From Streptomyces sp. A1277 (GTDB lineage Bacteria > Actinomycetota > Actinomycetes > Streptomycetales > Streptomycetaceae), in assembly GCF_004795015.1 (NCBI RefSeq), contig NZ_SSBI01000018.1:61371-125370 (forward strand): a stretch of 64,000 nucleotides of DNA, given 5' to 3'. A model generated the notes under the pieces. The model did not search any database, was not told the origin of the DNA, and saw only the letters and a program-made list of their open reading frames with translations. This document shows positions 34,043-42,533 of this stretch, piece by piece. Position 1 is the stretch's first letter, and each line of letters begins with the position of its first letter. The position numbers were made by a program, and so were the translations under genes.

Positions 34043-36364
34043 GTGTCCGCGCAAACCGCAGCCACCACCGCAGCCACCACCGCTGCCGGCACCGCTGCCG
34101 GCACCGCTGCCGGCACGACCGTCGGCGCCGCAGAGGTCGAGCTCGCCATCGGGGGCATGACCTGTGCCTCGTGCGCGGCCCGTATCGAGAAGAAGCTCAA
34201 CCGGATGGACGGCGTCACCGCCACCGTCAACTACGCCACCGAGAAGGCCCACGTCAGCTACGAGGGCGCCGACGTCTCGGTCCAGGACCTCATCGCCACG
34301 GTCGAGAAGACCGGGTACACCGCGCACGAGCCCGCTCCCCCGGTGCGTACCGAGGGCGCGGCCGACGCCCCGGCCGAGGAGGCGGACGAGTTGCGTCCGC
34401 TGCGGCAGCGGCTGGTCACGGCCGTCCTGCTCGCGGTGCCTGTGATCGCGATGGCGATGATCCCGGCGCTCCAGTTCGACTACTGGCAGTGGCTCTCGCT
34501 CACCCTCACGGCGCCCGTCGTCACCTACGCCGCCTGGCCCTTCCACCGGGCCGCGTGGACCAACGCCCGGCACGGCGCGGCCACGATGGACACGCTGATC
34601 TCGGTCGGCACCTCGGCCGCGTTCCTGTGGTCGGTGTGGGCGCTGTTCTTCGGCACCGCCGGGATGACCGGCATGACGCACCCCTTCGAGCTGACCATCG
34701 GCCGCGGCGACGGCGCCGGGAACATCTACCTCGAAGCCGCCGCCGGCGTCACCGCGTTCATCCTCGCCGGGCGCTGGTTCGAGGCCCGTTCCAAGCGGAA
34801 GGCGGGCGCCGCGCTGAAGGCGCTCCTGGAGCTCGGCGCGAAGGAGGTCACCGTCCTGCGCGACGGCCGCGAGGTGACCGTGGACACGGCGGACCTGCGG
34901 GTCGGCGACCGCTTCCTGGTCCGCCCGGGCGAGAAGATCGCCACGGACGGCGTGGTCGTGGAGGGCGGTTCGGCGGTGGACGCGTCGATGCTCACGGGTG
35001 AGTCGGTCCCCGTCGAGGTCGCGGTCGGCGACCCGGTGACCGGCGCGACGCTGAACGCGGGCGGCCGGCTCGTCGTCGAGGCGACCCGGGTCGGCGCCGA
35101 CACGCAGCTGGCCCGGATGGCGAAGCTGGTCGAGGACGCGCAGAACGGCAAGGCGGCGGCGCAGCGGCTGGCGGACCGGATCTCGGCGGTGTTCGTCCCC
35201 GTGGTGATCGTGCTGGCGCTCGGCACGCTGGCCTTCTGGCTGAGCACCGGGGCGGGCCTCACGGCCGCGTTCACGGCGGCGGTGGCCGTCCTGATCATCG
35301 CCTGCCCGTGCGCCCTGGGCCTCGCCACACCGACCGCCCTCATGGTCGGCACCGGACGCGGCGCACAGCTCGGCATCCTCATCAAGGGCCCCGAAGTCCT
35401 GGAATCCACCCGCCAGGTCGACACGATCGTCCTCGACAAGACGGGCACGGTCACCACCGGCCGCATGACCCTCCAGGCCGTCCACACCACGCCCACCACG
35501 ACCGAGACCGAAGCCCTCCGCCTCGCCGGCGCCCTGGAACACGCCTCCGAACACCCCATCGCCCAAGCCGTCGCCACCGGCGCCACCGACCGCACCGGCA
35601 CACCCCTGCCCACCCCCGAGGACTTCACCAACGTCCCCGGCCTCGGCGTCCGGGGCGTCGTGGACGGCCACGCCGTCCTGGTGGGGCGCCCCCGGCTGCT
35701 CACCGACGCCGGAATCGGCCTCCCCGACACACTGGCCGCCGCACTGACGGAGGCCGCCGCTCAGGGGCGTACGGCCATCGCGGTCGCCTGGGACGGCGAG
35801 GCGCGCGCGGTGCTGGAGGTGGCCGACGCGGTGAAGGACACCAGCGCGGAGGCGATCGTGCGGCTGCGCGGGCTCGGCCTGACCCCGATCCTGCTGACCG
35901 GCGACAACCGGGCGGTGGCCGAGGCGGTCGCGGCCGAGGTCGGGATCGACCAGGTGTACGCGGAGGTCATGCCGCAGGACAAGGTGGACGTCGTCAAGCG
36001 CCTCCAGGCCGAGGGCCGTTCGGTGGCGATGGTCGGCGACGGGGTGAACGACGCCGCCGCCCTCGCCCAGGCCGACCTGGGCCTGGCGATGGGCACCGGC
36101 ACGGACGCGGCGATCGAGGCGGGCGACCTGACGCTGGTGCGCGGCGACCTGCGGGCGGCGGCCGACGCGATCCGGCTGGCGCGCCGGACGCTCGGCACCA
36201 TCCGGACGAACCTGTTCTGGGCGTTCGCGTACAACGTGGCCGCGCTGCCGCTGGCCGCGGCGGGCCTGCTGAACCCGATGATCGCGGGCGCGGCGATGGC
36301 GTTCTCATCGGTGTTCGTGGTCGGCAACTCGCTGCGGCTGCGCGGGTTCCGGGCGGGGGCGTAG
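34043..36364 (+). CDS. copA: Copper-exporting P1B-type ATPase
   Basis: A 773-residue heavy-metal ATPase. One N-terminal HMA domain carries GMTCASC (C41, C44). It is followed by the actuator TGES near 318, the transmembrane metal site CPC (421-423), DKTGTVT from D465, the P1B-specific HP pair (H504), and [16 protein letters not shown]. It exports Cu(I) at the cytoplasmic membrane. The first 40 residues contain a short Ala-Gly-Thr repeat (TAAGTAAGTAAGTT) from an imperfect DNA repeat. The GTG start follows GAGGAGGG. A CsoR-type operator is upstream, but no copZ or csoR is adjacent. Confidence 0.95.
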   Translation: MSAQTAATTAATTAAGTAAGTAAGTTVGAAEVELAIGGMTCASCAARIEKKLNRMDGVTATVNYATEKAHVSYEGADVSVQDLIATVEKTGYTAHEPAPPVRTEGAADAPAEEADELRPLRQRLVTAVLLAVPVIAMAMIPALQFDYWQWLSLTLTAPVVTYAAWPFHRAAWTNARHGAATMDTLISVGTSAAFLWSVWALFFGTAGMTGMTHPFELTIGRGDGAGNIYLEAAAGVTAFILAGRWFEARSKRKAGAALKALLELGAKEVTVLRDGREVTVDTADLRVGDRFLVRPGEKIATDGVVVEGGSAVDASMLTGESVPVEVAVGDPVTGATLNAGGRLVVEATRVGADTQLARMAKLVEDAQNGKAAAQRLADRISAVFVPVVIVLALGTLAFWLSTGAGLTAAFTAAVAVLIIACPCALGLATPTALMVGTGRGAQLGILIKGPEVLESTRQVDTIVLDKTGTVTTGRMTLQAVHTTPTTTETEALRLAGALEHASEHPIAQAVATGATDRTGTPLPTPEDFTNVPGLGVRGVVDGHAVLVGRPRLLTDAGIGLPDTLAAALTEAAAQGRTAIAVAWDGEARAVLEVADAVKDTSAEAIVRLRGLGLTPILLTGDNRAVAEAVAAEVGIDQVYAEVMPQDKVDVVKRLQAEGRSVAMVGDGVNDAAALAQADLGLAMGTGTDAAIEAGDLTLVRGDLRAAADAIRLARRTLGTIRTNLFWAFAYNVAALPLAAAGLLNPMIAGAAMAFSSVFVVGNSLRLRGFRAGA

Positions 36365-36377
36365 GGGGTACGCCCCC
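36355..36377 (+). terminator. Hairpin spanning the copA stop codon
   Basis: GGGGGCGTA and TACGCCCCC are perfect 9-bp arms around GGGGG. The left arm contains the last codons of copA, so the terminator overlaps the coding end. Confidence 0.65.
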
Positions 36378-36404
36378 GTTGGGCGTCCCGAGGGGCGGTC
36401 GGGC

Positions 36405-36665
36405 TCAGCCTCCGAGAGGGAGGCGGGTCTCCGGCCGCTCCCCGCTGTGCCCGCGCGCGATGCGCGCCCTCAAGCGCTCCCGCACCTCCGGCCACTCCTC
36501 CGCCGTGATCGAGAAGACCGCCGAGTCCCGCAGCCGCCCCTCCTCACCGGGCGCCCACGACCGGGACCAGTTGCGCAGGACGCCCTCGAAGCGCGCGCCC
36601 ACCGACTCGATCGCGGCCCGCGACGGGCTGTTGCGCGCGTCCGTCTTCAGGTCGACCCGCGCCAC
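36405..36665 (-). pseudogene. GNAT acetyltransferase remnant (C-terminal part)
   Basis: The 86-codon frame reads [20 protein letters not shown], then [11 protein letters not shown] and [19 protein letters not shown]. This is the last third of a RimJ/RimL-type N-acetyltransferase (~200 residues), including the acetyl-CoA-proximal helix. The same frame upstream is closed by a TGA near 36740 and shows no family sequence, so the first two thirds are missing. It lies at the boundary between copA and the graspetide locus. Confidence 0.7.
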
Positions 36666-36759
36666 ACAATTGGGCCGTGCGGCCGACGGGAAGCTCGTGC
36701 CGTACGTGCAGGTGGACCGGGCATCCGGGCACGAAAGTCATCGCTCACCCATCCAGTCA

Positions 36760-36906
36760 TCAGTAGCGGCAGAGGTCACAGGGGCGCGGGCCCGTGCGTA
36801 GGGTTCCAGAGCCCTCGGCCAGGTGTCGCGCGAATTCGGCTGCGGTCCCCGCCGAACGCACCCGCTCCCCACCTCGTTGCCAGTGAGCTGCCGACGTTGC
36901 GTTCAC
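36760..36906 (-). CDS. Small CxxC protein coupled to tgmC
   Basis: A GTG 4 nt past the tgmC stop opens 48 codons ending GPRPCDLCRY. The middle (SAGTAAEFARHLAEGSG) is helical, and the C-terminal CDLC could bind a metal or take part in disulphide chemistry. The close spacing after tgmC suggests it belongs to the same operon. No family was recognised, and the absence of a clear ribosome-binding site leaves doubt. Confidence 0.45.
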   Translation of the reverse strand: MNATSAAHWQRGGERVRSAGTAAEFARHLAEGSGTLRTGPRPCDLCRY

Positions 36907-36910
36907 TCGG

Positions 36911-38080
36911 TCAGACGAGGTGGTGCTGCCAACGAAGCTCCGGATGGCCGTCGATCCAGTAGGCGTGGGCCTCCGGGGTGACGCGGAGCCGTACTGCGGT
37001 GATGTCGGGGTGGCCCGCGTCCTGCCAGGCGGTGAGGGCCTGCTCGATCGTGTCCCACAGGGCTGCCGGGCCGCCCTGGCGCACCGTCCAGGTCCCGTCG
37101 TTCTCCGTGAATGCGGCGAAGGACTCCCGGTCCGGGTCGAAAAGGTGCAGCAGCCGGTCGCCTTCCAGCGACGTGGCGCGGGAGAAGCGCACCCCCGGGG
37201 CCGTGAGCTGGGCGAGGAAGGCCGGCATCCACTCTTCGAGCAGCAGCGGGGACACCTTGGACTCGCGCTCGGTGTCGGCATAGGCGGTTCGGGCGGACAG
37301 GTCGCCGTCGATGGGGATGTCCGCCTGGGACCGGGCCCGCATGAACGAGCTGCGGCCGATGATCCTGCCCTCGGCGGTGCCGTCGTCGGCGACCGTGACC
37401 TTCGCCAGCCCCGTCCCGTAGTTCCACGCACCGCCCACCGTGGCGAGCACGATGCCGCCCGGTTCGGTCTGCCTGATCCAGGTGTACGGGATGCGGCGTA
37501 CCGCGCAGGTGGCGATGACACGGTCGTACGGGGCGCGGCGGGGGTGGCCGAGCAGTCCGTCGCCGGTGACGGTCCAGGTCGAGTATCCGGCGGCCTCCAG
37601 GGCGGCGTCGGCGCGGGCCGCGACGTCCGGGTCCACCTCGATCGTGGTGACGTTGTCCTCCCCGAGGCGGAAGCACATCAGCGCGGAGGAGTATCCGGTC
37701 CCCGTACCGATCTCCAGCACCTGGTGCCCGTCCTCCACCTCAAGCTTCTCCAGCATGTCCACGACCGTGAACGGGGTAGTGGACGAGGAGGTCGGGGAGC
37801 CGGTCACGAGGTCGCAGGTCTGGTCGGCCGTCAGGTGCCCGTCCAACTGCGTGGTCAGGGACTCGTCGCGGTAGGCGGTCCGCACCCACTCGGCAGGGTC
37901 ACTTCCGACCGCCGTCACCGGCCGCCACCGGCCGCCCTCCGCAGGCAGGAAGACGCCGGGGTTCAAGAACAGCTCGCGCGGTACGGCCTCCACCGCTGCC
38001 CGCCAGCGGGGGCCGGTGAGGACGCCCGCCCGCGCCAGGCGGGCGGCGAGGGCGCGTCGCTCGTAAGCGGTGTCGGTCAT
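36911..38080 (-). CDS. tgmC: Graspetide-associated protein-isoaspartate-type O-methyltransferase
   Basis: A 389-residue methyltransferase of the ATP-grasp peptide maturase system. The SAM motif I VLEIGTGTGYSSA is at 121-133 and matches protein-L-isoaspartate methyltransferases; IEVDPDVAARADAALEAAGY is motif post-I. About 150 extra C-terminal residues distinguish it from housekeeping PIMT. In fuscimiditide-type pathways the homologous enzyme methylates an Asp of the ester-crosslinked peptide, leading to an aspartimide; this is inferred here. It overlaps tgmB by 4 bp (ATGA). Confidence 0.9.
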   Translation of the reverse strand: MTDTAYERRALAARLARAGVLTGPRWRAAVEAVPRELFLNPGVFLPAEGGRWRPVTAVGSDPAEWVRTAYRDESLTTQLDGHLTADQTCDLVTGSPTSSSTTPFTVVDMLEKLEVEDGHQVLEIGTGTGYSSALMCFRLGEDNVTTIEVDPDVAARADAALEAAGYSTWTVTGDGLLGHPRRAPYDRVIATCAVRRIPYTWIRQTEPGGIVLATVGGAWNYGTGLAKVTVADDGTAEGRIIGRSSFMRARSQADIPIDGDLSARTAYADTERESKVSPLLLEEWMPAFLAQLTAPGVRFSRATSLEGDRLLHLFDPDRESFAAFTENDGTWTVRQGGPAALWDTIEQALTAWQDAGHPDITAVRLRVTPEAHAYWIDGHPELRWQHHLV

Positions 38081-39036
38081 GGCGCGTCTCCTTGTGTCAG
38101 CAGTTCAGCGAATGCGGCGGACATCGCGAGGCCGGTGGATTCCTCCAGCCATCCCCACTGTCCGTTCGGGTTCAGCTCCAGCCACCAGAGATCACCGGCC
38201 TTGTCCACGGCAAGGTCGAAGCTCCCCGAGACCAGTCCGAAGTGGTCGAGGTACGCCAGAAGCCCCCTCTCCACGCGGTCGGGCAGGTGCACCACGCGGT
38301 AGGACAGGGCCGAGTAGTCCTTGCGCCAGTCCAGCAATCCGGACTCGATCCGTACGGCGAACACCTCGCGGCCGACAACCAGCACGCGGAGGTCGGCCAC
38401 CTTGTCCACCACGGCCTGGAACAGGTGGGGCGCCAGAGCCACGCTCTCGTCGATCTCCCCGGCAGTGACCAGGTCGGCCCAGCCGGTCACGGAAACGCCG
38501 TCACGCTGGTACGGCGTCCACCGGAGGGTCTTGAAGAGCACCTGACCGTTATCACTGACGAAGGACCGCGCCGCCTCCGGGTCGTTCGTGACCAGGGTCG
38601 GCGGTACCTTCAGCCCGAGGCGCTGGGCGACGGCGAGCTGGGCGGGCTTGTAGTCGGCGGCGGCATTGTGCAGCGGGTGGTTGACCCACAGCGGCCCGGC
38701 GAGGGCGTACAGGGTTCCGCCGAGCCCGTGGCGGACCTGGGCAGCCGCGAACCGCGCGTCGTCGGCGCCGAGGTGGTCGAAGGCGGGCCACACCGGGCGG
38801 CGCCAGTAGACCGCCCGGACGCGGGCCAGGTCCACGGTCCGCGACGGGGTCCGAAGCTGCCCGGCCACGGGGGCCGGGCAGCTTCCGAACTGAGCGGAGA
38901 CCGTCAGGGACGCCCCGATGTCCGCCGGGTCGAACCTGGTCACCAGCACGTTGCGCCGGTTCAGCTCGGTGATCACCATGTCGGCGGTGAGGTCGTCCGC
39001 CTCGGTGGCCACGAGCACCGGCCTCTCGTCAGTCAC
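38077..39036 (-). CDS. tgmB: ATP-grasp ribosomal peptide maturase
   Basis: A 319-residue ATP-grasp ligase of the graspetide (omega-ester peptide) family. VLFKTLRWTPYQRDG is the nucleotide-binding lysine region, VADLRVLVVGREVFAVRIES the central strand block, and DLWWLELNPNGQWGWLEEST the metal-binding C-terminal motif. It would phosphorylate Asp/Glu side chains of the precursor and join them to Ser/Thr hydroxyls (esters) or Lys (amides). The GTG at 39036 lies 3 nt past the tgmA stop; the stop overlaps the tgmC start. Confidence 0.94.
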   Translation of the reverse strand: MTDERPVLVATEADDLTADMVITELNRRNVLVTRFDPADIGASLTVSAQFGSCPAPVAGQLRTPSRTVDLARVRAVYWRRPVWPAFDHLGADDARFAAAQVRHGLGGTLYALAGPLWVNHPLHNAAADYKPAQLAVAQRLGLKVPPTLVTNDPEAARSFVSDNGQVLFKTLRWTPYQRDGVSVTGWADLVTAGEIDESVALAPHLFQAVVDKVADLRVLVVGREVFAVRIESGLLDWRKDYSALSYRVVHLPDRVERGLLAYLDHFGLVSGSFDLAVDKAGDLWWLELNPNGQWGWLEESTGLAMSAAFAELLTQGDAP

Positions 39037-39039
39037 CGG

Positions 39040-39294
39040 TCAGTCCTGCTGGGAGTCCTGGTCGTGCCCCTGATCGTTCTGGGAGTCGCTGTTCGTGGTC
39101 GTGTTCGTCTCGGTGCCCTTGCTGGTGCCGTGCTTGCCCATCTCGATCACCGTGCCGGTCTGGTCGGTGTAGACCCCGAGCTGGGTGTCGGGGTCGAGCG
39201 TGACCGAAGTGTGGGGGAGACGGGTGACGGTCGGATAGGGGGCGAGCCGACCGGCCCCCCAGGGGCGCACGCCGGTCTCAACTGCGGTAGACAT
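39040..39294 (-). CDS. tgmA: Putative ATP-grasp-modified RiPP precursor
   Basis: An 84-residue precursor peptide with the conserved leader block PWGAGRLAPYP (11-21), then TLDPDTQLGVYTD and GTVIEMGKHGT. The C-terminal core (57-84) is made almost only of Thr/Ser nucleophiles (T57, S58, T61, T63, T65-T67, S69, S71, S81) and acidic acceptors (E62, D70, D74, D78, D80, D84) with Asn/Gln, as expected for ester crosslinking. The ATG follows a perfect AAGGAGG. It is the first gene of tgmA-tgmB-tgmC. No protease or exporter gene is adjacent. Confidence 0.93.
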   Translation of the reverse strand: MSTAVETGVRPWGAGRLAPYPTVTRLPHTSVTLDPDTQLGVYTDQTGTVIEMGKHGTSKGTETNTTTNSDSQNDQGHDQDSQQD

Positions 39295-39406
39295 CCTGGC
39301 CTCCTTGATGACGGTGGTTGTTGCCGAATCCGAAGCTACGGTCACCGCGGATGGAGTAGGACTGACTGTGGGTACGGGTTGGATGACCGAGCGCACAGGG
39401 GGCGGC

Positions 39407-40510
39407 ATGGCGGCGACCGGCGGTGCGCGCGGACGTGCCACCACGGGCACAATCGCCGGGTTCGTCCTTCGGGTCGCCCGGGAGAGTACGGTCCTCCGCA
39501 CGCAGGCCGGCATGGCCGAGGCGATGGGGGTTGATCTCACCACCTGGCAGGGCTGGGAAACAGGACGGCGCCCGCTGGCCAACGTGAAGGCCGGCGCTCT
39601 TCTCGGCATCCGCCGCCGATTACTCGCATTGGGCGCGGATCCCCATGTCCTTCACCTCCTCGACCCGGCGATGGACGCGGACCGTGTCATCACCGCGACG
39701 ATCCACCCGGAGGTCAACGTCCGCCACCCCCTCGCATGCTGGGTGCACACCCGCGACACGGCCCACATGATCGCCTGGGCGCTGAACGGGACCGTTCCGC
39801 CCGCTCTCGCGCACAGAGCCGTGACGGAACGACGTGGGCCCGTCACCAAGGCCCCGCTCATGCCCGCTCCCGACCGCAGCGTGTTCTTCGCCCGTCTCCG
39901 GGAGACCGCCGAGTCCGCGTTGCGCGCCGGAGACGACGGGCTGCTGCTTCACCGCCAGACCCTCTACCTCTGCTCCTACGACCGGACCCCCGAGGCGACA
40001 TCGTGGGCTGTGCACGCTCTGCACAGCCGCCGCGACTTGATCTCCGCGCGCGGGTGGACACCGCACTGGGCCACGGCGCGGTCAACTGCCGCCGCCCTGG
40101 TTCGGCTTGGCGATCAGCAGCCGCTGCTGGATTTCATCGAGAGGGGCTTGGCAGGCGACGACTACGCCGAAAGCGCGAACCTCAACTACTGGGCGTACTG
40201 GCTCGGTTCGATTCAGGAGCCGCAACCGGACGACAGCTTCATGCGGCACGGGCCGACCGACTGGGATCCCGTACGGCTCCTGCGGGGGCTCGCCGCCGGC
40301 CTCCACCAAGCCCCGGCGTACATGGACCTGTACGTCCATTCGCTGTGGGCCCTGCTGAACGCCAACCCCTGGCTCCCCCTGGCAGACGCCGTCCTGACGG
40401 GCAGGCTGGCCGCACACACCGCCAGGCTCCTCGACCACGGCGGGATCTCTCCGCGGGCGAGGCGTGAACTCAGTGCGGTGCATTACGTTCTACGCAAGAA
40501 CCGCACATGA
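39407..40510 (+). CDS. XRE family regulator divergent from tgmA
   Basis: A 367-residue protein. The N-terminal HTH (RTQAGMAEAMGVDLTTWQGW, then ETGRRPL) is followed by a long helical sensor-like region with conserved WALNGTVPP and NLNYWAYWLGSIQEP. The ATG at 39407 is preferred (AGGGGG upstream); an ATG at 39383 is possible. Divergent placement across a ~110-bp gap suggests that it controls the tgm operon and itself. Regulators of this kind accompany many Streptomyces tgm loci. Its stop overlaps a possible ATG of the HD gene. Confidence 0.85.
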   Translation: MAATGGARGRATTGTIAGFVLRVARESTVLRTQAGMAEAMGVDLTTWQGWETGRRPLANVKAGALLGIRRRLLALGADPHVLHLLDPAMDADRVITATIHPEVNVRHPLACWVHTRDTAHMIAWALNGTVPPALAHRAVTERRGPVTKAPLMPAPDRSVFFARLRETAESALRAGDDGLLLHRQTLYLCSYDRTPEATSWAVHALHSRRDLISARGWTPHWATARSTAAALVRLGDQQPLLDFIERGLAGDDYAESANLNYWAYWLGSIQEPQPDDSFMRHGPTDWDPVRLLRGLAAGLHQAPAYMDLYVHSLWALLNANPWLPLADAVLTGRLAAHTARLLDHGGISPRARRELSAVHYVLRKNRT

Positions 40511-40530
40511 CACATCGGAGGGCGCATTTC

Positions 40531-41112
40531 ATGGCGGATGCAGAGCAGGAGCAGGCAAAGGGCACCGCGGGCTTCCTGCTGGAGATGGGGATGCTCAAGC
40601 GCGCCAAGCGGAGCGGCTGGTGGATCGCCGGGGTGAAGGACCCCGAGACCATCGCCGAGCACAGTTTCAGGGTCGCGCTCATCGGCTCCGTGCTCGCCAT
40701 GATGGAGGGCGCAGACCCGGCGAAGACGGCCCTCCTCGGCCTGTGGCACGACACCCAGGAGACCCGCGTCAGCGACATCCCGCACATCGGCCGCCGCTAC
40801 CTCGAAGCCGCCGGCAACGAGAAGGTCACCGCTGACCAGGTATCCGCCGCGCACCCGGCCGTCAGAGCCGGTGCTCAGCGGATCGTTGAGGAGTACGAGA
40901 ACGGCGACTCCCTCGAAGTCATCTGCGCGCACGACGCCGACAAGCTCGAATGCCTCCTCCAAGCCGTCGAGTACCGCGAACAGGGCTGCTCGAACGTGCA
41001 GCCCTGGATCGACAGCAGCATCGCCAAGCTCAAGACGGCTTCCGCTCAGTCCCTCGCGGACGCCGCGCTCACCATGACCTCGATCGAATGGCAGCAAACG
41101 TATCTGCCCTGA
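40531..41112 (+). CDS. HD domain protein (YfbR-like nucleotidase fold)
   Basis: A 193-residue HD-superfamily hydrolase. Metal ligands are visible as AEHSFRVA (His), WHDTQE (His-Asp) and HDADKLE (Asp), the pattern of YfbR-type 5'-deoxynucleotidases. Start: the ATG at 40531 has GGAGGG 8 nt upstream; an ATG at 40507 overlaps the XRE stop (ATGA) but lacks a site. It is probably cotranscribed with the XRE regulator. A role in nucleotide clean-up is inferred by family only. Confidence 0.85.
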   Translation: MADAEQEQAKGTAGFLLEMGMLKRAKRSGWWIAGVKDPETIAEHSFRVALIGSVLAMMEGADPAKTALLGLWHDTQETRVSDIPHIGRRYLEAAGNEKVTADQVSAAHPAVRAGAQRIVEEYENGDSLEVICAHDADKLECLLQAVEYREQGCSNVQPWIDSSIAKLKTASAQSLADAALTMTSIEWQQTYLP

Positions 41113-41183
41113 CCGCAGAACCGGACCCGCCCCCAACGCCGCCTCGCGGGCCCGTTGTCAGTACCCGCGCCTACGCTCCTGCC

Positions 41184-41732
41184 ATGAGTGACTTGCTGCA
41201 CGACGCGTTCCCCGGGCACGAGGTCAACCTCGTCTTCGCCCGCGGCCTGTCCCTGTCCGCCCTCACCGCCGGTCTGCGCGGGCTGGACCGCGAGCCGCTC
41301 GCCGAGGGTGAGGCGGGCGGCTGGGCGTGGGCGGTGCACGACATGGTCAACGTGGAGATCGAGGACTGGGACGACATCGACTACCGGCGGGTCTGTCCGC
41401 AGGGGGCCGAGGTCGTGGTGTTCGTGACCGAGCCGTGCAGCGCGAAGGCCCATGGGCCGGGGTTCGACTACCTGCGCGACGGCAAGTGGACGCTCTCTTT
41501 CAGCTTCGAGGACCTGACGCAGCGCATGGGCGACAACCCCGACTACATGTCGCAGGAGCTGCTGGCCGCCAAGCTCATAGGCCCGGAGTCTGAGTGCGAC
41601 AAGTGGGAGACCGAGGAGGGCCACGACTGCTGCGAGCACGAGGAAGACCGTGAGGAGCGGATCGCGAGGGCGATCGCCCAGTGCTTCGCCCTGCCGTCGC
41701 CGCCGCTCGCCCTGGCGGTGACCGCCAAGTGA
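41184..41732 (+). CDS. Hypothetical protein, first of a paralogous 182-residue pair
   Basis: A 182-residue soluble protein resembling DUF6461-type Streptomyces proteins: VNLVFARGLSLSALTAGLRG, then GWAWAVHDM and EVVVFVTEPC. The acidic C-terminus holds a Cys-rich stretch (GHDCCEHEED). TACGCT (41172-41177) 6 nt before the ATG indicates a leaderless start. Its stop overlaps the start of the next gene (GTGA), which encodes a divergent paralogue of equal length. The function is unknown. Confidence 0.75.
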   Translation: MSDLLHDAFPGHEVNLVFARGLSLSALTAGLRGLDREPLAEGEAGGWAWAVHDMVNVEIEDWDDIDYRRVCPQGAEVVVFVTEPCSAKAHGPGFDYLRDGKWTLSFSFEDLTQRMGDNPDYMSQELLAAKLIGPESECDKWETEEGHDCCEHEEDREERIARAIAQCFALPSPPLALAVTAK

Positions 41733-42277
41733 ACACGCCCCTCATCGCCCCCGGCACCTTCGTCACCTACGCCAGGGGCCTGGACCTGCCCGCGCTCAGC
41801 GGGATCTACGCCGACGCGGGGCTTCCCGCCCGCACGAAGGGCGCCTCGGACGGCTGGGTCTGGGTGACGCACGACGCGGCCGGCGTGAGCGGGGGCGAGG
41901 TCGCGAAACAGGCGGGCTACGTCACCGGGTACCGCTACGAGGACCGGTTCGGGCGGCCCAACCCCGTGGAGACGGTGTTCCTGGCCTCGACTCCGGCCTG
42001 CGAGTGCCCGCACGGGCAGAACTACGGGGTGCCGCACTGCGACGCGCACCCGTTCCAGTTCCTCCACAGCCGGCGCGGGTTCGCGACGACGTACTTCAAC
42101 GTCGGTCGTCGCCGCGAGTCGCGCCGCCAAGGCGACCTGCTGGTACGGGAGTTGCTTGAGGCGGGCATCGTCGGCCGGGAGACCCCGCGCTACGAGGCCG
42201 AGCCCGGGTTCAACGATGACGGAGCCGTGACACTGCGGATCATCGCCGACCACTTCGGCCTGCCCGCCACCGGGTGA
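41729..42277 (+). CDS. Hypothetical protein, second of a paralogous 182-residue pair
   Basis: A 182-residue protein translationally coupled to the preceding gene by a 4-bp GTGA overlap. The shared pattern is TYARGLDLPALSGI, then DGWVWVTHD and VETVFLASTP. It differs by a Cys/His cluster (CECPHGQNYGVPHCDAHP) that could bind zinc, and by LLVRELLEAGIVG near the end, which matches LLAAKLIG in the partner. The family is DUF6461-like at best. Its stop codon lies inside a four-copy 14-bp repeat. Confidence 0.75.
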   Translation: MNTPLIAPGTFVTYARGLDLPALSGIYADAGLPARTKGASDGWVWVTHDAAGVSGGEVAKQAGYVTGYRYEDRFGRPNPVETVFLASTPACECPHGQNYGVPHCDAHPFQFLHSRRGFATTYFNVGRRRESRRQGDLLVRELLEAGIVGRETPRYEAEPGFNDDGAVTLRIIADHFGLPATG

Positions 42278-42321
42278 GCGCCACCGGATGAGCGCCACCG
42301 GGTGAGCGCCACCGGATGAGC
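42266..42321 (+). repeat. 14-bp tandem repeat x4 containing the stop codon
   Basis: Four head-to-tail copies of GCCACCGGRTGAGC start at 42266, 42280, 42294 and 42308. The first copy encodes Ala-Thr-Gly-stop of the preceding gene. The 14-bp period puts successive TGA triplets in different frames. A looser CCGGCCGGAACCCCGAA repeat follows to about 42410. Confidence 0.95.
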
Positions 42322-42533
42322 ACCAAACCGGCCCGAACGCCGAGCCGGCCGGAACCCCGGGCCGGCCCGAACCCCGAACCGGCCGGAACCCCGAACCCGC
42401 CGGAACGCGCGGCGCCTCCCCCCGCCCAACCGCCGGCGGCTGGACCTCTCGCTTGCGATGCCGGATTCGCACATACTCAATTACCCTCTGCATCAAGAGA
42501 GTTGGCAGATACCCCAAGCCTCCTGGAGCCATC

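Noticed and set aside
41684..42277. Alternative GTG starts upstream of 41729
   Set aside because: They would lie inside the preceding gene; the 4-bp GTGA overlap at 41729 is the standard coupling arrangement.
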